From contig NZ_JACBNQ010000010.1 in the NCBI RefSeq assembly GCF_013403245.1, positions 53,401 through 117,400 on the forward strand: a stretch of DNA of 64,000 nucleotides. Direction: 5' to 3'. The position numbers and the translations under genes were made by a program. Each line of letters begins with the position of its first letter. Within the stretch, counting starts at the first letter, position 1. The notes under the pieces were generated by a model. That model had not been told where the DNA came from and searched no databases. It was given only the letters and a program-made list of their open reading frames with translations. This document shows, piece by piece, positions 54,962 to 63,868 of this stretch. This DNA comes from Sedimentibacter hydroxybenzoicus DSM 7310. Lineage in GTDB: Bacteria > Bacillota > Clostridia > Tissierellales > Sedimentibacteraceae.

Positions 54962-55798
54962 ATGGAGGTGATTCCAATAGATGATTTTTTATATGATATT
55001 TTAATTGCATTTTTTTCAGCAATCGTAGGAGCAATTTTTGGTGTAATTATACCTAAATTGTTGAAAAGTAGTGAAACTAGTTGTTCTGTTAATAAACAAC
55101 TGAATTTTTCTCAGATACATTTTGAACAAAATAAATATATTTATAATAATTATACACAAAATACAATTACCCATGGTAAGGAAAAGACACAAGGCATGAG
55201 TAGTGAAGAAATACTCATTGCATATATTGTTGGTTCTTTATTGTTGATTTATGGTTTTTTAAAATTTGAACCTCAAATTAGTAGGTTAATTTTGATAATG
55301 ACAGTTTTTTTAGAAACTGCATTTTTAACTACTGCTTATTTAGTAACAAAAAAAAATTATATTGATTTGTCAATAAAGACTATATTAGTGTTCAATATTA
55401 TTGCCACTATTTGCTTTCCTATTTTATTGTACTTGATGAAAAATCCTATAACAGGTGAATTTGTTAATAAAGGTGAAATTTTAAGTTTAATAGAAAAAGA
55501 CGGACTCTTTTCTATTCTATTAAATATAAACGCATACGGTTTTTTGTTATATCAAGCTTTAGGGGTAATAGTTCTCTTTGGATTTATGTTCTTTACGTTG
55601 ATTAGTACATTACATATTTTATCTATGATAAATTTGACACTGGAAAATCGGTTAACAAAACTTTGGAGGTATATATATAGAAAGACTGTAAAAACCTGCA
55701 GTTCAATGAGTTCTTATATAGGGTTTGGATTGTTGTTGCTTTTGATAAGTTTTCTATTTGTATCAGGAGTATTATCTTCATTTTTAAGTGCAATATAA
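54962..55798 (+). CDS. Multi-helix membrane protein, start uncertain
   Basis: About 278 aa with an N-terminal helix (ILIAFFSAIVGAIFGVIIP), a polar Asn/Gln-rich linker (SQIHFEQNKYIYNNYTQNTI), and about five further helices, ending LLLLLISFLFVSGVLSSFL. No known domain. A perfect GGAGGTGA at 54964-54971 lies after, not before, ATG 54962; it points to an ATG at 54980 that is in the wrong frame and ends after seven codons. Either a non-standard start or a frameshift at the 5' end is possible. Confidence 0.5.
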   Translation: MEVIPIDDFLYDILIAFFSAIVGAIFGVIIPKLLKSSETSCSVNKQLNFSQIHFEQNKYIYNNYTQNTITHGKEKTQGMSSEEILIAYIVGSLLLIYGFLKFEPQISRLILIMTVFLETAFLTTAYLVTKKNYIDLSIKTILVFNIIATICFPILLYLMKNPITGEFVNKGEILSLIEKDGLFSILLNINAYGFLLYQALGVIVLFGFMFFTLISTLHILSMINLTLENRLTKLWRYIYRKTVKTCSSMSSYIGFGLLLLLISFLFVSGVLSSFLSAI

Positions 55799-56063
55799 TA
55801 CTTGCTATAGTTTGAATGTAAAGCTAAAATGTTCAGTATCAGAGGATTTTGTTACTGCAACATTACTTTCGATTATTTTATCTTGATAGGTCTGCAATAT
55901 TATTTGAATATTTTTATATTCCAGCGTTAAAGTAGATGTTAAAACCTTTATGCAAACAGCTTCAAGGCTTTTGACGGAATTTTTATTAAAAATAAAAAAA
56001 TTAGAGAAACAATTTTATAAAGCCTTATAAATATTTATTTAAAACTACTAAATTTTCACTAAA
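55799..56063. other. Intergenic stretch, nothing identified
   Basis: Very AT-rich with broken frames (one piece reads SEDFVTATLLSIILS before stops). No hairpin with a T-run noted. Confidence 0.45.
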
Positions 56064-56115
56064 ATACAAAATATTTGTATAAAATATTGATATTTGCGTA
56101 AAATTATAGTATAAT
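56064..56115 (+). promoter_or_regulatory. Promoter with overlapping operator-like repeats
   Basis: Consensus-quality promoter: TTGATA 56087-56092, 17 bases, TATAAT 56110-56115. A perfect inverted repeat ATACAAA/TTTGTAT lies at 56064-56080, and ATATTTGTATAAAAT at 56071-56085 is repeated with two changes at 56090-56104, inside the spacer. A repressor bound here would block the promoter; the product of the next gene is the natural candidate. Confidence 0.6.
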
Positions 56116-56140
56116 TTAAGGTAGGAAGGAGGTAGTTCCT

Positions 56141-57568
56141 ATGTTAGAAGAAGAATTAGTGCAATTAGTTAAAAAAATCATTTCTGAAAAATGTGAAAAA
56201 CAGTATATAGAGCTTAAGAAAGCATCAGGAGGAACACCAACTAAACTTTACGATACTTTATCTAGTTTTTCTAATCAAGTAGGTGGAGGAATCATTATCT
56301 TCGGAATTGATGAAGGAGCTGGGTATAAAGTTGTAGGTGTTTATGATGCCCAAGACCTTCAAAAGAAGGTAGTGGAACAGTCTCTGCAAATGGATCCTGT
56401 AGTAAGACCATTATTTACAGTTGCTCAGGTAGATGGTAAGGTAGTTGTTAGTGCAGAAATTTCAGAGTGTGACATTTATGATAAGCCATGCTTTTATAAA
56501 GGTGCCGGGAGAATAAGGGGGTCTTACATACGTGTTGGTGATTCTGATCATCCTATGACAGAATATGAAATATACAGCTATGAAGCATTTAAAAGAAGAA
56601 TCCATGATGAACTTCGGATTGTCGATAGAGCCACAATGGAATATTTGAAAAAGGACAATATTATTGAATATCTTTTAAAACTGCGCAGACAAAAGGTTAA
56701 TTTAGCAAACCTTGATGATAAACGAATACTGGAAACTCAAGGTATAAGTCAGGATGGATTACCCACTTTGGCGGGATTGATGCTTCTTGGTGAATATCCA
56801 CAAGAATTTTATCCTCAACTAAGCGTAACGGCAATGGTGGTACAGGGAAAAGAGATAGGTGAACTTGGAGAAGACGGGGAACGCTTTGTAGACAATAAAC
56901 GGGTTGAAGGAACCATATCTCAGATGCTTGAGGGTACGTTAGCTTTTGTACGAAGAAATATGAGGGTTAAAACTATAGTCACAGAAGATGGTACTCGTGC
57001 TGATAAACCGGAATACCCAATAAAGGCAGTCAGGGAGATTATACTAAATGCACTTATACATAGAGATTACAGTGTCCATACAGAACGTTCACCTGTCAGA
57101 TTAATCATGTATGAAGACAGATTGGAGCTGGAGAATCCGGGAGGTCTATATGGCAGAATAACTGTAGATGATTTAGGTAAAGTAGCCGCAGACACCAGGA
57201 ATCCATACTTAGCAGGAGCGTTGGAGATTATGATTGATACAGAAAATCGATTTTCTGGTATTCCTACTGTTATAGCTGAACATAAAAAAGCCGATATGCC
57301 TGCTCCTGTATTTATAGACAGACGAGGAGTATTTAAAGTAATATTTTACAAGAAGACAATCGTACAAGATAAAAATATTGATTTTGAACAGGAGATTTTA
57401 AATTATTGCATTACACCACGAACCAGAGAAGAACTCGCTTATAAATTTGGCTTTGAAGCACCGAGTTATTTTATAAAAACGTATATCTATCCGTTGATTA
57501 ATAGTGGGAAAATTAAAATGACTTTGCCAGATAAACCAAAGAGTAAATACCAGAAGTATTATTCATGA
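56141..57568 (+). CDS. Schlafen AlbA_2-domain regulator
   Basis: 475 aa. N-terminal AlbA_2 domain: YIELKKASGGTPTKLYDTLS, GGGIIIFGIDEGAGYKVVGV and GSYIRVGDSDHPMTE (12-150). The middle has the RecG-like segment PIKAVREIILNALIHRDYSV and LELENPGGLYGRITVDDL; the C-terminus is a winged helix (TPRTREELAYKFGFEAPSYFI). Such proteins bind DNA and are often regulators in accessory regions. AAGGAGG precedes ATG by nine bases. Different subfamily from the 24447 protein. Confidence 0.8.
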   Translation: MLEEELVQLVKKIISEKCEKQYIELKKASGGTPTKLYDTLSSFSNQVGGGIIIFGIDEGAGYKVVGVYDAQDLQKKVVEQSLQMDPVVRPLFTVAQVDGKVVVSAEISECDIYDKPCFYKGAGRIRGSYIRVGDSDHPMTEYEIYSYEAFKRRIHDELRIVDRATMEYLKKDNIIEYLLKLRRQKVNLANLDDKRILETQGISQDGLPTLAGLMLLGEYPQEFYPQLSVTAMVVQGKEIGELGEDGERFVDNKRVEGTISQMLEGTLAFVRRNMRVKTIVTEDGTRADKPEYPIKAVREIILNALIHRDYSVHTERSPVRLIMYEDRLELENPGGLYGRITVDDLGKVAADTRNPYLAGALEIMIDTENRFSGIPTVIAEHKKADMPAPVFIDRRGVFKVIFYKKTIVQDKNIDFEQEILNYCITPRTREELAYKFGFEAPSYFIKTYIYPLINSGKIKMTLPDKPKSKYQKYYS

Positions 57569-57648
57569 ATGACCGGGAGTAAATAACATAGAATTAATTA
57601 ATAATAAATGCAAATAATATTTTAGAATAATTGTTAGGGAGTGGGAAA

Positions 57649-58644
57649 ATGTCCAAGGTATCAATTTTAATAAGTAATATTAGAGTTAAAGGTTTTAATT
57701 TTCCAAACAGATATGCCTGTGCTCCGTTTGATATAGCTAAAGCAACTGAAGACGGATTGATAACTGAGGAATTGCTTTCAATTTATGAGCAGAGAAAGGG
57801 TCCATCTCTTATAATTGTTGAACAGGCAGCCATAGCGCGTGCAGGACAGTACAGAGATAAGCTTATATTTGTGGATAGAGATGAATGTATTGAAGGATTA
57901 TCAAGACTTGCAGATATTATACATAAGAATAACCAAGTAGGAGTTGTTCAGATAAATCATGCCGGTAGTGCTGCGGATGTTGAACTTACAGGAATGGAAG
58001 CTGTGGCTCCATCTGCTGTTGTAAACCCTGCATTTGAACGTACACTGCCAAGGGCGTTAACTGTAGCAGAAATTCATGAAATAAAAGAAGATTTTGTAAA
58101 AGCTGCGCTGAGAGTAAAAAAAGCAGGCTTTGATGGTGTAGAAATACATAATTGTCATGGATTTTTATTGACACAATTTTTATCGACCTTAACTAATTTA
58201 AGAACAGATGAATATGGCGGGAGTTTGGAAAACAGAAGCCGTCTTTTATTAGAAATAACAAAAGATATAAGAAAGGTCGTAGGTGATGATTTTTTATTGC
58301 TGGTTCGTCTTGGGCTGGATGACCTTTTACCGGGAGGGTTAACTCTTGAAGAAGGATGCCGGGTGGCGGAGAAGCTTGTTGAAGCAGGAATAGATATTCT
58401 TGACACTTCATCGGGTATGCTTCCGCCGTTAGTATTAAAAGGACCGGCGATGCTAAGAGATATGATAAAAACCGTAAAATCAAGAGTGGATGTTCCGGTT
58501 ATTGGGGCAGGTGAATTAGAAGATATTGAAATAGCGGCAGATATGGTTGGAAAAGGTGAGGTTGATTTTATAGCTCTAGGAAGGGCTGTACTAAGCCAAC
58601 CAAATTTTATAGAGTGTTTATTGGAAAAAATAAAAGCTTATTAG
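57649..58644 (+). CDS. Old-yellow-enzyme-type NADH:flavin oxidoreductase (short form)
   Basis: 331-aa FMN TIM barrel: NRYACAPFDIAKATEDGLIT, GVVQINHAGSAAD, FVKAALRVKKAGFDGVEIHN then CHGFLLTQFLSTLTNLRTDEYGGSLENRSR, and GEVDFIALGRAVLSQP. It has only the barrel; the iron-sulfur and FAD/NADH domains of 2,4-dienoyl-CoA reductase-type enzymes are absent. Likely reduces an activated C=C; substrate unknown. ATG 57649 follows GGGAGTGGG. It may be the first gene outside the island. Confidence 0.83.
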   Translation: MSKVSILISNIRVKGFNFPNRYACAPFDIAKATEDGLITEELLSIYEQRKGPSLIIVEQAAIARAGQYRDKLIFVDRDECIEGLSRLADIIHKNNQVGVVQINHAGSAADVELTGMEAVAPSAVVNPAFERTLPRALTVAEIHEIKEDFVKAALRVKKAGFDGVEIHNCHGFLLTQFLSTLTNLRTDEYGGSLENRSRLLLEITKDIRKVVGDDFLLLVRLGLDDLLPGGLTLEEGCRVAEKLVEAGIDILDTSSGMLPPLVLKGPAMLRDMIKTVKSRVDVPVIGAGELEDIEIAADMVGKGEVDFIALGRAVLSQPNFIECLLEKIKAY

Positions 58645-58645
58645 A

Positions 58646-58683
58646 CATTGTGTCTTGGCGGTAAACCAAGGCACAATGTTTTG
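58646..58683. terminator. Terminator hairpin after the oxidoreductase gene
   Basis: A 13-base stem (58646-58658 / 58666-58678, one wobble pair) with a seven-base loop followed by TTTTGTT. Confidence 0.75.
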
Positions 58684-58725
58684 TTATAGGGATTTCATTA
58701 ATCTTTCAATATTATTCTGTTAATT
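58670..58725 (-). pseudogene. Remnant of the 3' end of the minus-strand helical gene
   Basis: Matches 14156-14211 (the last codons and the terminator flank of the 14172-14606 gene) with a few changes; then the similarity breaks off, and a CCTCC (minus-strand ribosome-site-like) appears near 58768. It looks like a copy of that gene with most of its coding part deleted. Confidence 0.7.
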
Positions 58726-58837
58726 CTGTAAATTTCTTGTATTTAGTGTTTTATATTTGCTTTTCCTCCTTGTTTTAATTATACTGATATTGGTTTACTT
58801 TAGATAAAACGGATGACCTTATTGGAGAAGAACACAT

Positions 58838-60814
58838 ATGAAAAAAAAGAATGCTATAGTTATTATCACATTTTTTATGCTTATTTTGATAATTCAATTT
58901 TTTATAACTAATAATGAAAAATATTTAACCAAAGATGAAATCAAGTGGCTTAAGGAGCAGGAAGCCATAATTTATGCTGCCAATGAAAATGCTCCGCCGC
59001 TGCGCTTTGTTGATGAAATAGATAACCAGTATAAGGGAGTCGTTGTTGATGTTGTAAATCAGCTGTCATTGGAACTGGGAATAGATATACAGACTGTACC
59101 GATGAAATGGGATGATGCATTATTGTCATTAAAAGAAGGTCGCACACAAATGTGCGACATGTTTATAAATAGGGAAAGAAGCCAGAATTACTTATTTACA
59201 GATCCAATATATAATTTAAGAACTGTCTTATTGACAAGGGCGGATGATAATTTTGATACAGGAAATATTAATAGTATGAAAATTGCAACGGAATTAGGTG
59301 ACTATGCTAACAGTTATTTAATCGAGAATTATCCTGATGCCGAATTAATATACACACATAATGTTGAAGAAGGGCTTGAGCTGTTTTTAAATGGAACAGT
59401 CGATGCAGTTATAGGAGACGAACCTATCATAACTTTTCTATTGGTAGAAAAGAATGAAAATCTTAATCCTAAATACAGTAATATAATTCTGTATCAACAG
59501 GAGGTTGTATTTGCGGTAGCTAAAGATAAGCCTGAACTGGTGCAGATTTTAAATAAAGCGATTCCTCAGCTCAAAAGTAAGGGACAGTTAGAAAAAATTC
59601 AGCAGAAATGGTTCGGGATATCTACCCCGCTGATTGATACGGATAATTCATCCGAATTAATTAAAACTATGGTAATATCCTTTGTAATTGCCTCAATAGT
59701 AGTGGGAGGTATATTTGTTTTAATTATATTCAATAATTTTTCATTGCAAAGGTTGGTGAAAAAAAGGACGACGGAATTAGAAAACAGCAGAAACGAACTT
59801 CAAATAATATTTGACGGTATATCTGATTTCATGCTGGTTATCGACAAGGATAAAAATGTATTGAAAATTAACAAGAGCTTTAATGATTATGCTGTGAATA
59901 ATGGATTCATGGATAGAAATGCTAAATGTACCGAATATATAAACAAATTTTGCAGTGACTGCACCAATTGCCTGCTTGATGATGCATATAAACAGGAAAA
60001 GAATATTAATAAAGAAGTCACGGCTGGACACGATGTCTTTGAAATGAATTTTCAACCTTTAAAGGATGCTAACAATACTGTCCTCATTACAATTAAAAAC
60101 ATAACACTTGATAAAATTAACCGAAATAAAATGCTCCAGACAAACAAAATGATAGCTGTAGGTCAATTGGCGGCCGGATTAGCTCACGAAATCAGAAATC
60201 CGTTGGGTATAATCAGGACTCAGAGCTATCTGTTGAGAATTAATGAAAAAATAGATGATGCAGCATACAAATCTTTGGATTATATAGATGTGGCTGTAAA
60301 AAGAGCAAGTAAGATAATCGATAATATTTTAAGCTTTTCAAGATTTTCAAGCAAGGCAGAGAAGTTAATTGATGTGAATCAATTGATTGAAAGATTAATT
60401 GAAATACACAATGAAGCTATAAAAAAATACAGGATTATTGTCAATGTAGAAAGTAATATTAAGGAACAAATACAATTAAATGTTGAAAGTGTTGAACATA
60501 TTATATTGAATTTAATATCTAATTCGATTGACGCCATGAATGATGGCGGAATATTAGGATTAAAAACAAAGGTTGAAGATAATATTTTTACAATAATATG
60601 TGAAGATAATGGATGTGGAATAGATGAGCATAACATTAACAATATATTTGATCCTTTTTTTACAACAAAAGAATTAGGTAAAGGCACAGGTCTCGGGCTG
60701 TTTATTGTATATTCGGAGGTTGAAAAATTAGGCGGAAAAATTGATGTGAAAAGCAAATTAGGAGAAGGTACAACATTTATAATTACGATACCTTTTGAAA
60801 GGAAGAAAAGTTGA
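58838..60814 (+). CDS. Sensor histidine kinase with periplasmic amino-acid-binding domain
   Basis: 658 aa. A signal-anchor helix (7-24) is followed by an SBP_bac_3 domain (APPLRFVDEIDNQYKGVVVD to QQKWFGI, about 50-265), a second membrane helix (TMVISFVIASIVVGGIFVLI), a PAS domain with a cysteine cluster (FCSDCTNC), HisKA with the phospho-histidine in GLAHEIRNPLG and HATPase motifs LNLISNSIDAMN, DNGCGI and GKGTGLGLF. The sensor domain suggests detection of an amino acid outside the cell, most simply ornithine given the downstream genes (inference). Four-base overlap with the regulator gene. Confidence 0.9.
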   Translation: MKKKNAIVIITFFMLILIIQFFITNNEKYLTKDEIKWLKEQEAIIYAANENAPPLRFVDEIDNQYKGVVVDVVNQLSLELGIDIQTVPMKWDDALLSLKEGRTQMCDMFINRERSQNYLFTDPIYNLRTVLLTRADDNFDTGNINSMKIATELGDYANSYLIENYPDAELIYTHNVEEGLELFLNGTVDAVIGDEPIITFLLVEKNENLNPKYSNIILYQQEVVFAVAKDKPELVQILNKAIPQLKSKGQLEKIQQKWFGISTPLIDTDNSSELIKTMVISFVIASIVVGGIFVLIIFNNFSLQRLVKKRTTELENSRNELQIIFDGISDFMLVIDKDKNVLKINKSFNDYAVNNGFMDRNAKCTEYINKFCSDCTNCLLDDAYKQEKNINKEVTAGHDVFEMNFQPLKDANNTVLITIKNITLDKINRNKMLQTNKMIAVGQLAAGLAHEIRNPLGIIRTQSYLLRINEKIDDAAYKSLDYIDVAVKRASKIIDNILSFSRFSSKAEKLIDVNQLIERLIEIHNEAIKKYRIIVNVESNIKEQIQLNVESVEHIILNLISNSIDAMNDGGILGLKTKVEDNIFTIICEDNGCGIDEHNINNIFDPFFTTKELGKGTGLGLFIVYSEVEKLGGKIDVKSKLGEGTTFIITIPFERKKS

Positions 60815-62196
60815 TGACAGGCTTATTTAAAATTTTAATTGTGGATGATGATGCTGATTACAGAGAAACATACAGGATGCTATTAGTCAAGAAAGGATAT
60901 ATAATTGCTGTTGCATCTTCTGCTGAAGAAGCATATAAGTTAATGGACAGGGAATTTTATCCGTTAATTATCAGTGACATTATGATGCCCGGAGTCAGTG
61001 GTGTTGAATTTTTAAAGGAAGTAAAGGATAAGTATAGTAAAAGTATAGAAGTAATAATGGTTACAGGATACGGAAGTGTTGAAACCGCTGTACAAACGAT
61101 GAAATTGGGTGCATTTGGATATTTTATTAAAAGTCATAATCCGGAAGAGCTGATACTTGAAATAGAAAAGGTGCATAAAATATTTTCGCTCCAGAATGTT
61201 AATGAAATTAATAAAAATAGCAAGAAAAGCCGATATCTTTATACCAGCAAGAATAAACAGATGCAAAGAGTTTATGAAATGGTAGAACAGGTTGCGGAAA
61301 GTAATTCAAATGTGTTGATAACGGGAGAATCCGGAGTCGGAAAGGAAATAATCGCTAACATGATTCACGATAAAAGCGGCAGATCAAATAAGCCGTTTAT
61401 TCCAATAAATTGCGGATATTTTTCTACCGGTTTAATAGAGTCTGAGCTTTTCGGACATGAAAAGGGTGCATTTACAGGGGCTACCACAAGAAGAATCGGG
61501 CATCTTGAGGAAGCTAATGAGGGTACGGTTTTTTTAGACGAAATAGGTGATATGGAAGAAGGAACTCAGGTGAAACTGCTTAGGGTTCTGGAAACAAGAC
61601 AGATAGAGCGTATCGGCTCTAATAAGCTTATAGATGTTGACTTCAGATTAGTATCTGCCACAAATAAAGATTTAGTGAAAGCTGTTGCAGACGGTAAATT
61701 CCGTGAAGATTTATTTTTTAGAATTAATACTATAGAAATTAATATTCCTCCATTAAGACAAAGGAAAGAAGATATTGAAGATTTAATATATTTTCTATTA
61801 AACAGATACAATAAGGAAATGGGGAAGGGTATTACTGATATAGATGAAAACACAAAACAACAGTTATTAAATTATAATTATCCAGGTAATATCAGAGAGT
61901 TAAAAAACATTATCGAAAGGTTAGTCGTATTATCAAGAGGTAACACATTAAAGGATGAATTGTTTAAAAGCTCAAGATTATTAAACAATGACACGGAGGA
62001 GAAAGAAACCAATAATAAATTAAGCAGCTATAAAGAAGCTAAAAAGAATTTTGAAATTGAATACATCAAAGAGGTGTTAAAAAGCTGCAACAATAACATT
62101 ACGCATGCTGCTAAGCAAATGGATATCAGCAGAAGGCAACTTTTCAATAAAATAGTTGAATATGACCTTAAAGAGTATTCTAATGATACAAATTAA
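60811..62196 (+). CDS. NtrC-family sigma-54 activator (response regulator)
   Basis: 461 aa. Receiver domain with [15 protein letters not shown] and the phospho-aspartate in [14 protein letters not shown]+ domain with Walker [12 protein letters not shown], the sigma-54 contact loop EKGAFTGAT, and Walker [13 protein letters not shown]-terminal Fis-type helix-turn-helix ([20 protein letters not shown]). It partners the kinase upstream (ATGA-type overlap) and should drive the -24/-12 promoter at 62304. Confidence 0.92.
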   Translation: MMTGLFKILIVDDDADYRETYRMLLVKKGYIIAVASSAEEAYKLMDREFYPLIISDIMMPGVSGVEFLKEVKDKYSKSIEVIMVTGYGSVETAVQTMKLGAFGYFIKSHNPEELILEIEKVHKIFSLQNVNEINKNSKKSRYLYTSKNKQMQRVYEMVEQVAESNSNVLITGESGVGKEIIANMIHDKSGRSNKPFIPINCGYFSTGLIESELFGHEKGAFTGATTRRIGHLEEANEGTVFLDEIGDMEEGTQVKLLRVLETRQIERIGSNKLIDVDFRLVSATNKDLVKAVADGKFREDLFFRINTIEINIPPLRQRKEDIEDLIYFLLNRYNKEMGKGITDIDENTKQQLLNYNYPGNIRELKNIIERLVVLSRGNTLKDELFKSSRLLNNDTEEKETNNKLSSYKEAKKNFEIEYIKEVLKSCNNNITHAAKQMDISRRQLFNKIVEYDLKEYSNDTN

Positions 62197-62204
62197 CAGA
62201 TAGG

Positions 62205-62261
62205 AAAAAAAGTGCTATGAAAAATATTTCCAAGCGAAAGTATTTTCCAAGCGCTTTTTTT
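62205..62261 (+). terminator. Terminator after the sigma-54 activator gene
   Basis: AAAAAAAGTGCT (62205-62216) pairs along 12 positions with AGCGCTTTTTTT (62250-62261), with an inner AT-rich stem. TTTCCAAGCG occurs twice inside it (62227-62236, 62244-62253), which may be activator sites. Confidence 0.7.
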
Positions 62262-62303
62262 ATTTTGTTGGCTTTATATCAGCATTATGGCAAACAATTA
62301 TAT

Positions 62304-62319
62304 TGGCATGGCTTTTGCA
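62304..62319 (+). promoter_or_regulatory. Sigma-54 (-24/-12) promoter
   Basis: TGGCAT-N5-TTGCA with correct GG/GC spacing, 43 bases before the antiporter start and just after a GAFTGA-containing activator gene. Confidence 0.85.
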
Positions 62320-62361
62320 TATATTGTAGTATCTTTTAAAAATTATTATATGGAGGATTAT

Positions 62362-63795
62362 ATGGAAATTAATCAAAAGAAATTGGAATTTTACGGTGGT
62401 GAATGGATATCATTTATTCCATTCCTTGTATTCTTGGTATTAATAATCACAACCACATTCAAGTTTGGATCAATTTCGGATGGAGCTTTGTGGATACCTG
62501 CATTTATGGCAATTATAGTAGGGTTTTTCTTTGCAAAGAATAAAAAAGATTACTCAAATACTATAATTGAAGGTATGGCAAGTAAGGAAGCCTTAATTCC
62601 GGTTGTATGCTGGTTATTTGCCGGTGTTTTCTCAAGAATATTGAGAGATTCAGGTTTAGCTTTAGGTATAGCTGGTATTGCGGCTAATATGGGAGTGGGA
62701 AGCACGGCATTTACCATTATATCATTTATTGCATGTGCAATATTTGCATCTGCAACTGGCACAGGCTTTGGTACCATCGCAACAGGAATGGGAGTTTTAT
62801 ATCCTGCGGCAGTTGCTCTAGGAGCATATCCGCCATTGGTTGCGGGAGCAATTATTTCAGGCGGAGCCTTTGGAGATAACTTAGCACCGGTTTCGGATAC
62901 AACTATATGCTCAGCCACTTCACAAGGGGTAGATGTACCGGGTGTTGTTCGTTCAAGACTAAAATATGCAATTACGGCTGGAATTATAACAATAGTTTGT
63001 ATTTTGATATTTGGACCTGCCAATGCAACTTCCGGCTCTTCTGTAGGTGCAATAGAGTACAATCCAAATACATTATTCATGTTTATACCTGTTATAGTTA
63101 CTATAATTGTAGCAGTAAAAACAGGAGACATAATTATAGCTACTATCATCGGATCGGTAGTTGGAGTTATTACAGGTGTAACTGTAGGCTTGTTTGATTT
63201 TGTACAAATTGATGTTATTAATGCTGCTAAACCTGCAATATTCAGCGTTTATGGTGAAGGTCTTGACCGTACAATCGGCGGAGTTATACAAACAGGTTTA
63301 AGTAGTATGATTCAGGTTATTCTCTTAGCTTTATTGCTTTTCGGTTCAATAGCAATAATGAGAAACGGTCAAGGAGATGTTAAACTATTAAATGCGCTGA
63401 ACAAAGTTACAGACACCAGAGTCGGCGCTGAAATAACAATTTCTGTAATGATAATTACACTTTCAGCATTGATGGGATTAAATGCTCCTGCGATATTGGC
63501 AGTTGGTGCTTCGTTCGCTAAACCATTAGGACAAAAACATGGCATAAGTCCATACAGAGTTGCAAACTTAATGGATGCACAATCAAATACATTCGTTTAT
63601 AGTCTGCCTTGGACTCCTGCTATTATATATACATTAGGGTTTGCAGCAGATAGTTCTGCTCCGCTAGGTGCTTTAGATATAGCACCGTTTGTATTCTATG
63701 CTTATGCTATGTTAGTTGTTATGTTCGCAACTATATTCATGGGTATTGGACAAAATGACAATATGGATAAAATAAAAAAAGTAAAAAATGCATAA
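62362..63795 (+). CDS. NhaC family Na+/H+ antiporter-type transporter
   Basis: 477-aa integral membrane protein with about 11-12 helices; GTGFGTIATGMGVLYPAAVALG and GGAFGDNLAPVSDTTICSAT are NhaC-family motifs. Members also work as amino-acid exchangers or antiporters; within this sigma-54 unit before ortA it may import ornithine or balance ions for it (inference). I use ATG 62362 (GGAGG five bases upstream). Longer versions starting at 62287 would include the promoter itself and are excluded. Confidence 0.88.
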   Translation: MEINQKKLEFYGGEWISFIPFLVFLVLIITTTFKFGSISDGALWIPAFMAIIVGFFFAKNKKDYSNTIIEGMASKEALIPVVCWLFAGVFSRILRDSGLALGIAGIAANMGVGSTAFTIISFIACAIFASATGTGFGTIATGMGVLYPAAVALGAYPPLVAGAIISGGAFGDNLAPVSDTTICSATSQGVDVPGVVRSRLKYAITAGIITIVCILIFGPANATSGSSVGAIEYNPNTLFMFIPVIVTIIVAVKTGDIIIATIIGSVVGVITGVTVGLFDFVQIDVINAAKPAIFSVYGEGLDRTIGGVIQTGLSSMIQVILLALLLFGSIAIMRNGQGDVKLLNALNKVTDTRVGAEITISVMIITLSALMGLNAPAILAVGASFAKPLGQKHGISPYRVANLMDAQSNTFVYSLPWTPAIIYTLGFAADSSAPLGALDIAPFVFYAYAMLVVMFATIFMGIGQNDNMDKIKKVKNA

Positions 63796-63809
63796 CAATT
63801 AGTGATAAT

Positions 63810-63840
63810 AACAAGCATATGCAAACACATATGCTTGTTT
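63810..63840 (+). terminator. Stem-loop between the antiporter and ortA
   Basis: A perfect 12-base stem AACAAGCATATG/CATATGCTTGTT with a six-base loop but only a weak T-run; more likely a partial terminator or mRNA-stability hairpin within the operon. Confidence 0.6.
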
Positions 63841-63868
63841 GATTAAAATATATAAAGGAAGTGTAGAA

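Noticed and set aside
62287..62361. Longer N-terminus of the NhaC protein
   Set aside because: It would begin upstream of the -24/-12 promoter and lacks a ribosome site; GGAGG sits before ATG 62362.
62550..63149. 199-codon minus-strand open frame opposite the antiporter gene
   Set aside because: Shadow of a strongly conserved transporter frame; Ala/Ile/Pro-rich composition and no start signals.
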